Origin: an uncultured Bacilli bacterium
GTDB lineage: Bacteria > Bacillota_I > Bacilli_A > RF39 > UBA660
Assembly: GCA_934141145.1 (NCBI GenBank)
Contig: CAKPCA010000023.1
Span: 1-15,550, forward strand
DNA: 15,550 nt
Direction: 5' to 3'
In this document: piece after piece, positions 7,934 through 14,616 of the stretch
Numbering within the stretch: the stretch's first letter is position 1
Layout of the letters: the number at the start of each line of letters is the position of its first letter
Program-made: the position numbers and the translations under genes
The notes under the pieces: model-generated
The model's input: only the letters and a program-made list of their open reading frames with translations
What the model was told of the DNA's origin: nothing
Database searches by the model: none

Positions 7934-8230
7934 TTTAAAACTTTCTTCTAAACTTTTAGTAATTCCATTATAAAATGTATTAGATACTTTATCCGCAACA
8001 TTTGTTATTCTATTATCATAATATTTAGTATCATCTTTTAAATAATCATTTATATTTACATTTTTACCTTTTGCAACATCTTCTTCAAATTTTTTTATTT
8101 CTTCTTCTGTTAATTCTTTTTGTTTTTTATTTTCATATTCATAATAACCTGTTTTAGACGCACCATATATAGCTAAAAATATTACAAATAAACAAAATAT
8201 AGTAGTATTAAATATTTTTTTAGGTTTCAA
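7907..8230 (-). CDS. Small membrane protein at the yqxA position of the spore cluster
   Basis: A 107-residue protein with one N-terminal membrane segment (about 7-24, after KPKK, so the rest probably faces outside) and a charged, helical extracytoplasmic region containing NDYLKDDTKYY and a C-terminal amphipathic stretch. The function is not recognised. It lies directly downstream of spoIIP: the start is a TTG two bases after the spoIIP stop codon, with the ribosome binding site AAAGGGGGAA inside the last spoIIP codons, so the two are translationally coupled. In B. subtilis the same place is held by yqxA, a similarly sized membrane protein; sequence similarity to it cannot be judged here. A forespore-engulfment or spore-envelope role is inferred from position only. 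Confidence 0.8.
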   Translation of the reverse strand: MKPKKIFNTTIFCLFVIFLAIYGASKTGYYEYENKKQKELTEEEIKKFEEDVAKGKNVNINDYLKDDTKYYDNRITNVADKVSNTFYNGITKSLEESFKLIEKIIGE

Positions 8231-8232
8231 TT

Positions 8233-9252
8233 TTATTCCCCCTTTATATATTTTTCTAATACTATACTTAATGCATCTACTGTATTTAATACTTCATCCA
8301 TTGTATTTTCTTTAGCACCTATTTCAATTAACATTACATTTTCTGATATATCTTGATTATATGCTTTATCCCATCCATTTATATTTCTTTTAAATATTCC
8401 TCTTGAAAGACAAGGATATAAACTATCACTTATTTCATCTATTTTTTTTGCGACTGCTTCATTTTGTTCATATGTTTTATTACTTGTGCCTATTACAAAT
8501 AATATTCTTGCATATTTTTTATTATCTATTTCACATGTAGATATATTTTTACTAACAGAATCACGATGTAAATCAATATAATACTTTAATGAAGGGTACT
8601 TAGTTTTTGCATTGTTTAAAAATATTCTACTAGTCGCATAAAATTCACTAGATTTAATATTAGACATTTTCATAAATTCTGCGATATTAGTATCTTCTGC
8701 AATAGTACCAATATTCTTTTTGTTAAGTTTTTCTGAAAGTAAATAAGAAACCATCATAATATTAGGAGTTACATTAAAACTTTCAAGTCCACTATTAGAA
8801 TATGTTTCTAACTGATGTGTATTATATAAATAAACAACTGGATTATTAGATTCATTATTATTAGGATTGCTTATATAAGATGTTAATTTTTCATAAGTAC
8901 TAATTTCATAATCATCCCCTGATGCGGTCGCATCTTTTATATTTTGAGTATTTTCTTTATTATCCTTACTAACAAATCTACTATCTAACATTGTTTCTGG
9001 CTTAGTTAAATCAAGTTTTGATAATAACTTTAAACTTTCATTAACTATAAATGTATAGTTATTATTAGATTTATTATATGATTTATTTATTAAAAATTGC
9101 ACATACTCTTTATCTGTAACATCTATATTTTTTTTAGAAAAATAGCTTATTGTTACTAAATATGAACATACTATAATAATTATTAAAAAAAAGAATTTTA
9201 TTATTTTTTTATTAAATTTAAACTTAGGACCTTTAACATTTGCTTTCTTCAT
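8233..9252 (-). CDS. spoIIP: Stage II sporulation protein P (peptidoglycan hydrolase)
   Basis: SpoIIP is the amidase/endopeptidase of the DMP machine that thins septal peptidoglycan so the mother-cell membrane can migrate around the forespore. The 339-residue product has a membrane anchor at about 18-37, a variable stalk, then the catalytic domain: VYLYNTHQLETY with His146/Glu149, YYIDLHRDS with His229, and LIEIGAKENTMDE with Glu310. These are the expected metal-binding and catalytic positions of the family. The start is supported by AAGGTGA upstream. It lies 77 bp downstream of gpr on the same strand and is coupled to the small membrane gene behind it. A TATAAT at 9267-9272 sits 14 nt from the ATG; a mother-cell (sigma-E) promoter is expected from other spore formers but was not convincingly seen. 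Confidence 0.93.
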   Translation of the reverse strand: MKKANVKGPKFKFNKKIIKFFFLIIIIVCSYLVTISYFSKKNIDVTDKEYVQFLINKSYNKSNNNYTFIVNESLKLLSKLDLTKPETMLDSRFVSKDNKENTQNIKDATASGDDYEISTYEKLTSYISNPNNNESNNPVVYLYNTHQLETYSNSGLESFNVTPNIMMVSYLLSEKLNKKNIGTIAEDTNIAEFMKMSNIKSSEFYATSRIFLNNAKTKYPSLKYYIDLHRDSVSKNISTCEIDNKKYARILFVIGTSNKTYEQNEAVAKKIDEISDSLYPCLSRGIFKRNINGWDKAYNQDISENVMLIEIGAKENTMDEVLNTVDALSIVLEKYIKGE

Positions 9253-9329
9253 ATAATCACCTTAGTATTATATTAATCACTTAAAGTTAATTATTTTGTC
9301 GAAATAAATTTAATTTTACATATTTTACA

Positions 9330-10343
9330 CTATAAATTTGTAACATTATCATGTAATGCATTATTTATAGAATTAGATATTATATTACTTAACTTTTCTA
9401 TTAAAAAATCTATTTCTTTACTAGTAACTATCATATTATATCCAATTGGATTTAATACTTCAAATACTAAAGATTTTAATTCATTATCATTTAAAGCACC
9501 TATTAAACCAAATAATTCTCTTTTATCATTTTCATTAACATTATCTTTTTTTATATTAGTTCTAACTATTTTTAATTTTTCTGTTGGATTATCTATATTT
9601 TCCTTCATATATGAAAAATGATTAACTATATAATTAAATGTATCACTTACTATTGTTACTGAATCTACTACAGTTGGTACTCCAATTGCTATAACTGGTA
9701 TATTTAAAGTGTCTTTACTTATTTCTTTTCTAGTATTTCCTATACCACTACCAGGATTTATTCCAGCATTAGTAAGCTGAATAGTTTTATTAAGTCTATC
9801 AATTGATGATGCCTTTAATGAGTCTATTACAATTAAAAAATCTGGTTTTTCTTCTTTAACAATTGCATTTATATAATCACTTGTTTCTATTCCTGTTTCG
9901 CCCATTACGCCTGTATTAATTGCTTCTGTACTTCTAAAACCTTCTTCTACATTTATACCCATTTGAAAGAAATGATTTGTTACTATAATATTATTTATAG
10001 TAAGAGGTCCTAAAGAATCTGGTGTACTTTTATCATTACCAAGACCTATAATTAAACATTTGTCATCCTTTTTTATATTCATTTTAATAAGCATTTTATT
10101 TATTTCATCTATTAGAACTTTCTCTATCTTTTTACCATTATTATAATCTGTCGCATCTTCAAATTCTATAGTAATATAATCACCATTTTTTTTATTATAT
10201 AATTCTTGATTATCTTTAGTTATTACTACGTTTGTTACTGTTATACCATCTACTTTTGTACTATTTGCATTTTCACTACTTACTTCCTCTATTGCAAGAT
10301 CGGTTCTCACATTTAAACTATTTAAATCAATATTATGACTCAT
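9330..10343 (-). CDS. gpr: Germination protease GPR (small acid-soluble spore protein endopeptidase)
   Basis: GPR is an aspartate-type protease (family A25) made in the forespore as a zymogen. During germination it cuts the small acid-soluble proteins that coat spore DNA. In the 337-residue product the propeptide site RTDLAIEEV (13-21) resembles the sequence cut both in self-processing and in the substrates. The two Asp-containing motifs are STPDSLGP (Asp109) and VIDSLKASS (Asp174), followed by GINPGSGIGN and GVPTVVDS. Length is slightly below that of Bacillus GPR (about 370). The start is preceded by GAGGTGA with 5-nt spacing. The gene is divergent from rpsT with 105 bp between starts. ATACTA at 10359-10364 recalls a forespore sigma-G -10 box but is too close to the ribosome binding site to trust. 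Confidence 0.96.
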   Translation of the reverse strand: MSHNIDLNSLNVRTDLAIEEVSSENANSTKVDGITVTNVVITKDNQELYNKKNGDYITIEFEDATDYNNGKKIEKVLIDEINKMLIKMNIKKDDKCLIIGLGNDKSTPDSLGPLTINNIIVTNHFFQMGINVEEGFRSTEAINTGVMGETGIETSDYINAIVKEEKPDFLIVIDSLKASSIDRLNKTIQLTNAGINPGSGIGNTRKEISKDTLNIPVIAIGVPTVVDSVTIVSDTFNYIVNHFSYMKENIDNPTEKLKIVRTNIKKDNVNENDKRELFGLIGALNDNELKSLVFEVLNPIGYNMIVTSKEIDFLIEKLSNIISNSINNALHDNVTNL

Positions 10344-10388
10344 TTTTTCACCTCATAATAGTATTTTTACCAAAAATTGCAATAATTA

Positions 10389-10417
10389 TTGATTTTTTAT
10401 TACAAATTTGATAAAAT
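10389..10417 (+). promoter_or_regulatory. Sigma-A promoter of rpsT
   Basis: TTGATT (10389-10394), 17-bp spacer, TAAAAT (10412-10417) preceded by TGA, giving an extended -10. The start point would be near 10424, leaving a leader of about 25 nt with GGAGGTGAA before the ATG. This fits a highly expressed ribosomal protein gene. Confidence 0.75.
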
Positions 10418-10448
10418 TATAAAAGTTAAGTGTCATGGAGGTGAAATT

Positions 10449-10688
10449 ATGCCAAATATTAAAAGTGCTAAAAAAAGAGTATTAGTTAATGAAACAAAAC
10501 ATTCTAACAATGTTCCTAAAAAGTCTTCAATGAAAACTGCTATTAAAAAAGCTGTTGTAAATCCTAGTGAAGAAACAGTTAAAGAAGCAAATAAAAGAAT
10601 TGATAAAGCTTTATCTAGTGGAATTATTACCAAAAATAAAGCTGCAAGACAAAAAAGCCGTGTAGCAAAAAAATTAAATAATAAATAA
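10449..10688 (+). CDS. rpsT: 30S ribosomal protein S20
   Basis: S20 binds 16S rRNA at the body of the small subunit and helps early assembly. The 79-residue product starts with the family signature MPNIKSAKKRVLVNETK, contains KSSMKTAIKKA and ends in the basic KNKAARQKSRVAKKLN. Length is typical (80-90), with a rather Asn/Lys-rich composition. The start is fixed by GGAGGTGAA 4 nt before the ATG; the reading frame stays open upstream for another 20 codons, but that part is leader sequence containing the promoter. It has its own promoter and terminator and is therefore a single-gene unit. It diverges from gpr, as in B. subtilis. Confidence 0.97.
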   Translation: MPNIKSAKKRVLVNETKHSNNVPKKSSMKTAIKKAVVNPSEETVKEANKRIDKALSSGIITKNKAARQKSRVAKKLNNK

Positions 10689-10713
10689 TATCTTTAAGTA
10701 GATATTTTTTTTA
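10687..10713 (+). terminator. Intrinsic terminator of rpsT
   Basis: AATATCT (10687-10693) and AGATATT (10700-10706) form a 7-bp stem with a 6-nt loop, followed by a run of T to 10712. It overlaps the last two bases of the rpsT stop codon. The stem is AT-rich, but the T-run is long. Confidence 0.7.
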
Positions 10714-10718
10714 TTTAC

Positions 10719-10727
10719 TGATATAAT
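10719..10727 (+). promoter_or_regulatory. Extended -10 promoter of the transglutaminase-like gene
   Basis: TGATATAAT is a perfect extended -10 element 16 nt before the ATG at 10744, directly after the rpsT terminator. No -35 box is evident. The predicted leader is only about 10 nt and begins at AGGTGA. Confidence 0.5.
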
Positions 10728-10743
10728 TATTATAGGTGAAAAT

Positions 10744-11673
10744 ATGAAAAAATTCTTAACATTTTGTATTTGTTTAATATTAACTCTATTTGTTATAGAT
10801 GATAAATTTTTAGATGGTAATATATATTCAAATATAGATAACTTATTTAATAAAAAAACTTATAATATTATTAGTAATGTAAATGCATTAAATAAAAGTC
10901 CATATTTAAATAAAGATTTCTCTTCTTATGCTAAAACTACTACTAATTTTTATCCAAAAAACAAAGAAGATTTACTTAATATTTACTATACTATATTAAA
11001 TAATGGATGGGATAATTTTTCTTACTATTGTGATTCTAGTTATACATCATGCTTAGATGATATTAATAATCTATCTAAAGATTCTAATGTATTTTCTTCT
11101 ATTAACCAATTAGTGCATCCATATAATTCTTTTAAAACTATACAATCAAATTATAATTCTAATGGAAGAATTGATGTTACTATTGAAAAAAAATATAGTA
11201 ATGAAGATATTGTAAAAATAAATAATGAAATAAATAATATTATTAATGAACTTAATATAAACAATTATACAAATGTACTAGATAAAATAAAAGTATTTCA
11301 TGATTATATAGCAAATACTAATAAGTATGATAAAAATAAATTATCAGGTAATTCAAAATATAATTCTGATTCTGCGATTGGTACACTATTTGAAGGTTAT
11401 TCAATATGTAGTGGATACACTGATACTTTAGCAATATTTTTATCAAAAATTGGTATAGATAATGTTAGAGTTGCTAATAATTCACATACATGGAATGCAC
11501 TACTAATAAATAACGAATGGAAACATATAGATCTAACTTGGGATGATCCTATTACCACAAATAATAGTGATGTCATCATATATGATTATTACTTAATTTC
11601 ATCTAAAGACATAACTAAAAAGAATGAAAAAGAACACTACTACAGTATAAATGTATATAACTTTCTAAAATAA
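10744..11673 (+). CDS. Secreted transglutaminase-like protein
   Basis: A 309-residue protein with an N-terminal hydrophobic segment (3-18) that is either a signal peptide or a membrane anchor; no clear cleavage site follows, so anchoring is likely. A poorly conserved region (20-170) with a close Cys pair (YYCDSSYTSC) precedes a transglutaminase/protease core at about 180-270. The core shows DKIKVFHDYI, then SICSGYTDTLAIFLSKIGI with the nucleophile Cys222, HTWNALL with His248, and HIDLTWDDP with Asp263: a complete Cys-His-Asp triad. Such bacterial domains usually act as cysteine proteases or peptidoglycan-related enzymes rather than crosslinkers; the substrate is unknown. AGGTGA lies before the ATG. 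It converges with the tandem prepilin-like genes at a shared terminator, and a link to surface proteins is only suggestive. Confidence 0.88.
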   Translation: MKKFLTFCICLILTLFVIDDKFLDGNIYSNIDNLFNKKTYNIISNVNALNKSPYLNKDFSSYAKTTTNFYPKNKEDLLNIYYTILNNGWDNFSYYCDSSYTSCLDDINNLSKDSNVFSSINQLVHPYNSFKTIQSNYNSNGRIDVTIEKKYSNEDIVKINNEINNIINELNINNYTNVLDKIKVFHDYIANTNKYDKNKLSGNSKYNSDSAIGTLFEGYSICSGYTDTLAIFLSKIGIDNVRVANNSHTWNALLINNEWKHIDLTWDDPITTNNSDVIIYDYYLISSKDITKKNEKEHYYSINVYNFLK

Positions 11674-11697
11674 AAAAACATATTAATATGTTTTTTT
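11672..11697. terminator. Bidirectional terminator between convergent genes
   Basis: A perfect 26-bp palindrome whose arms are seven A plus CATATT and the complement. It forms an 11-bp stem with a 4-nt TTAA loop and ends in seven T on either strand. It lies between the stop of the transglutaminase-like gene and the stop of the prepilin-like gene at 11701, so it can serve both. Confidence 0.85.
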
Positions 11698-11700
11698 ATT

Positions 11701-13044
11701 TTAATAATCAATATTATCTTTAGATACTTCTATTGCTGGACGCACACCATAAAAAGTAGAATCAGTAATAATACTATGACCCCACCCACGATCATATGAA
11801 CTAATACATGACGCTTGTGTTGGTTTAGAATATTCGGTTGGATTTTCTAACCATATGTCCATACATTTAATATTTGAATTTGAGTAATAAGTATTTTCTA
11901 AAAAATAATTACAATTATCCAGAATACCTGCTGTGACTCCAGAAATAATATTTTTATTACAAGCACTACTAACTTCTTCTACAGTCAATAGTCTAGCAGC
12001 ATAACCATCATAACTAAAATCATTAGGCAAAGCTTTTCCAGCAACTTCTGTCCCAGAACGTTCTGTCAATAATTTTCTAACTGCATGTTTCAATTTTATG
12101 TTATTCCATTGAGTTTGTGATGGCAATTGTTTTTTTGCGATAACTGGTCCATTATAACTTTGGTTTGCAATACCATATGCATATTGCTTAGAATTAGATG
12201 CTATTCCTCCACTTACATTATTATAATATATCAATACTGCAGTATCATTTTCAAATTTTTTTGTACTTGTATTAAAATAATCACTTACATAATAAAATCT
12301 TTCTGTTGTTGAATCATATGTTCCATCACCATTTACATCACAATCAAATGCATCACCACTTGCAAGTGTTCCCTTTGTTCCAAGATTACCATATGTTATT
12401 GTAGTTGTTCCTTTACTTCCAGTCTCAGTATATCCTGTTCCTATACAACATTGTTTTGTATCTGGATGTACACAATTTTCTGTATGTAGTGTAGTTGCTC
12501 TTTTACATATTATTTTTGTAGTTTCTTCACCTGAACCACCACTACTATCAGATGAACCAGAGCTTCCACTACCACCTGATGAACTAGTATCATCTTTCTT
12601 ATCATCACTACCAGTATATCCTATTTTACAATTTTCTTCTGTTATTTCTTTTCCTATTTTATATACTTTTGCTATTCTTTCTCCGGTGTTTTTTATTGCA
12701 CACCATTTCTTATTTTTACTTATTAATGCTAGTGTTGTTTTCCCTTTTTCTTGTACTATCTTTCCACTATATGGTTTATCTCCCTTAAATGTTAGTGTTG
12801 GACTTCCACTTTTAAAGTCTCCATTTTCAAATTCATATATTTCATTTCTTTCTGTATTTGTTATACTTCCTTCACTATACTTTAATTCTGCGGCTTTTGC
12901 CATTAATCCTGCACTTTCTCCCCATGCTGTTCTTTCACTTTTTTCTATTACATCTAATATCTTTGGTACTGCTATTATCACTATTAGTGCTAATATTACT
13001 ATTACTGCTAAAAGCTCTATTAATGTAAATCCTTTTTTCTTCAT
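11701..13044 (-). CDS. Prepilin-like surface protein with Ser/Gly linker and conserved C-terminal domain
   Basis: A 447-residue protein. The type IV prepilin leader KKKG/FTLIELLAVIVILA (cleavage after Gly5) and hydrophobic helix run to about residue 35. A small head follows with LTFKGDKPYSGKI and KKWCAIK (Cys115) plus Cys139, as in the giant prepilin-like protein. Residues about 147-176 are a Ser/Gly/Asp linker. The C-terminal domain (179-447) begins with ICKRATTLHTENC, contains the acidic loop DVNGDGTYDS (236-245), RFYYVSDYF, YAARLLTVEEV, and ends FYGVRPAIEVSK. It is paralogous to the same domain of the upstream gene. The start at 13044 is chosen because AGAGGAG lies just upstream; an ATG nine codons earlier has no good site. 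No promoter was found in the 32-bp gap, so it is co-transcribed with 13077-14513. Probably an exposed minor pilin or adhesin; the C-terminal function is unknown. Confidence 0.9.
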   Translation of the reverse strand: MKKKGFTLIELLAVIVILALIVIIAVPKILDVIEKSERTAWGESAGLMAKAAELKYSEGSITNTERNEIYEFENGDFKSGSPTLTFKGDKPYSGKIVQEKGKTTLALISKNKKWCAIKNTGERIAKVYKIGKEITEENCKIGYTGSDDKKDDTSSSGGSGSSGSSDSSGGSGEETTKIICKRATTLHTENCVHPDTKQCCIGTGYTETGSKGTTTITYGNLGTKGTLASGDAFDCDVNGDGTYDSTTERFYYVSDYFNTSTKKFENDTAVLIYYNNVSGGIASNSKQYAYGIANQSYNGPVIAKKQLPSQTQWNNIKLKHAVRKLLTERSGTEVAGKALPNDFSYDGYAARLLTVEEVSSACNKNIISGVTAGILDNCNYFLENTYYSNSNIKCMDIWLENPTEYSKPTQASCISSYDRGWGHSIITDSTFYGVRPAIEVSKDNIDY

Positions 13045-13076
13045 TTTTTCTCCTCTTTTTAACCTAATCATATTTT

Positions 13077-14513
13077 TTAGTATGAAATATTTACTTTGGA
13101 CACTTCTATTGTTGGACGAACTCCATTGTAAAAGCCACGATCATAAACGTAGTTAGAATCTACCCTCCTGTAGTAACTAGCAACACGCCAAGCACAATAA
13201 GTTTCTGGATGTTCTATACTATTCGACATTTCAGCTGTCTCTAACCAATATCCTGAGACAGATGAACCATATAGTGATGAATATTGAGTATTCTCCATTA
13301 AATAATTACAACTATCTAATTCTTTATAAATTCCGAAAGTTGTTATATTACATGCTTTACTTATTTCTTGAGTAGTAAGTAATCTTGCAGAATATCCGGA
13401 ATAACTAAAATTATTTGGTAATGTTCCTCCCTTTGTTGTATTACCACCATTTTCATTTAATATTGCTCTTGCAGTATTTTTTAAACTTACATTACTCCAC
13501 TGACTTGTTGTTGGAAGCTGTTTTTTTGCTGTTACTGGTCCATGCCAATTTTCATTAGAGCTATAATAAAATTGTTTTGAATTATTACTTGGATTACCTC
13601 CAATTACATCACTATAATATATTAATACTGCTGTATCACTTTCAAATGCTTTTGTAGTTGTATTATAATAATCACTTACATAATAAAATCTTTCTTTTGT
13701 AGAGTCATATATTCCATCTCCATTTACATCACAATCAAATGCATCTCCTGAAGTAAGTGTTCCACTTGTTCCTAGATTACCATATGTTATTGTACTTGTT
13801 CCTTTTGATCCACTAGTTGTATATCCTGCACCTGAGCAGTCATTACTTCCAGTTTGAGTACACTCTTCTGTATGAAGTTTCGTTGCTCTTTTACATATTT
13901 TTGACTTTTTCCATACAGCTTTCAATGTTATATTCTTTGTTACTTTTTCTGTAAATGTATATTCATTTTCATTTAATGTCCATTTTATAAAATCATAGCC
14001 TTTTTTACTTGGATTGCTTGGTTTTATCACTGTCTTTCCTTTTTCTATTGTTTGTTTTTCTATACTTGTCCCACCATCTGTATCAAATGTTACTATGTAT
14101 GTTTTTATTTTCCCAACTTTATCAATTGTATTATTTCCTTCTTCATTTGTATTTAATGTATATTTTCCATTACTAAATTCTGTATATATAAATTTATTAT
14201 TGCAATATTTTATTTTTCCGGTATAGTTTTCTTTATTTTTTACATTTAACTTATTATAATTATCATTTTTATTTGTAAAATCAAATAAATAACAATTATT
14301 TTCATCTTTAGTAAAACTATCTTGATTTAATATATCACTTGAACCTAATTGTGTTTTTATTCCACTTTCTATTAATTTTGCACTATCTAAAAATGATTGT
14401 TTTTCACTTTTTTCTATTACATCTATTATTTTGGGTACTGCTATTACTGTTATTATTGCGAGTATTACTATTACTGCTAAAAGTTCTATTAATGTAAATC
14501 CTTTTTTCTTCAT
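13077..14513 (-). CDS. Prepilin-like surface protein with InlB-like repeat and conserved C-terminal domain
   Basis: A 478-residue protein. It has the prepilin leader KKKG/FTLIELLAVIVILA and a hydrophobic helix to about residue 35, then a head domain (41-125) with Cys74/Cys104. A single InlB/Listeria-Bacteroides-type repeat follows at about 138-201: VTFDTDGGTS, IEKGKTV, KKGYDFIKWT, ITLKAVW. The C-terminal domain (206-478) starts ICKRATKLHTEEC and holds DVNGDGIYDS (262-271), RFYYVSDYY, YSARLLTTQEI, YWLET and NGVRPTIEVSK. More than half its residues match the downstream paralogue by eye, with the region 420-462 most different. AGGAG lies 7 nt before the ATG. It is first in a two-gene unit with a strong promoter. 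The role in a pilus or pseudopilus is inferred from the leader; the assembly genes are not in the window. Confidence 0.9.
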   Translation of the reverse strand: MKKKGFTLIELLAVIVILAIITVIAVPKIIDVIEKSEKQSFLDSAKLIESGIKTQLGSSDILNQDSFTKDENNCYLFDFTNKNDNYNKLNVKNKENYTGKIKYCNNKFIYTEFSNGKYTLNTNEEGNNTIDKVGKIKTYIVTFDTDGGTSIEKQTIEKGKTVIKPSNPSKKGYDFIKWTLNENEYTFTEKVTKNITLKAVWKKSKICKRATKLHTEECTQTGSNDCSGAGYTTSGSKGTSTITYGNLGTSGTLTSGDAFDCDVNGDGIYDSTKERFYYVSDYYNTTTKAFESDTAVLIYYSDVIGGNPSNNSKQFYYSSNENWHGPVTAKKQLPTTSQWSNVSLKNTARAILNENGGNTTKGGTLPNNFSYSGYSARLLTTQEISKACNITTFGIYKELDSCNYLMENTQYSSLYGSSVSGYWLETAEMSNSIEHPETYCAWRVASYYRRVDSNYVYDRGFYNGVRPTIEVSKVNISY

Positions 14514-14529
14514 TTTTACTCTCCTATCA

Positions 14530-14544
14530 TATACTTTTAGTATA
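14530..14544. promoter_or_regulatory. Inverted repeat over the -10 box, candidate operator
   Basis: TATACT-TTT-AGTATA is a perfect 6-3-6 inverted repeat covering the -10 hexamer and the likely start point of the tandem prepilin-like genes. The position would suit a repressor or a short 5' hairpin. Chance is not excluded in AT-rich DNA. Confidence 0.35.
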
Positions 14545-14568
14545 CAATTCTGATTTACTTATTGTCAA
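14539..14568 (-). promoter_or_regulatory. Sigma-A promoter of the tandem prepilin-like genes
   Basis: Minus-strand TTGACA (14563-14568, perfect), 18-bp spacer, TATACT (14539-14544). The leader of about 20 nt contains ATATGATAGGAG, shared with the giant prepilin gene. It is the only perfect -35 box found in the window. Confidence 0.8.
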
Positions 14569-14589
14569 CTTATTATTTTTATATTTACA

Positions 14590-14616
14590 AAAACTAGTCA
14601 TATATTAACTAGTTTT
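14590..14616 (-). terminator. Intrinsic terminator of miaA
   Basis: A 9-bp stem (AAAACTAGT / ACTAGTTTT) with a 9-nt loop that contains the miaA stop codon, followed on the minus strand by TTTTTGT. It separates miaA from the prepilin promoter. Confidence 0.75.

Noticed and set aside
10359..10388. Sigma-G promoter for gpr
   Set aside because: ATACTA resembles the forespore -10 box, but the -35 match at 17 bp is only about 4 of 6, and the predicted start would fall inside the ribosome binding site.
12686..13156. Plus-strand open frame across the junction of the tandem prepilin-like genes
   Set aside because: It is the complement of the conserved prepilin leader and head codons; no start signals and no recognisable protein.
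11701..13260. Diversity-generating retroelement
   Set aside because: The variable C-terminal tips fit the idea, but no reverse transcriptase, template repeat or accessory gene is in the window, and the differences are not restricted to template-adenine positions as far as two copies can show. Kept only as a test in the findings.
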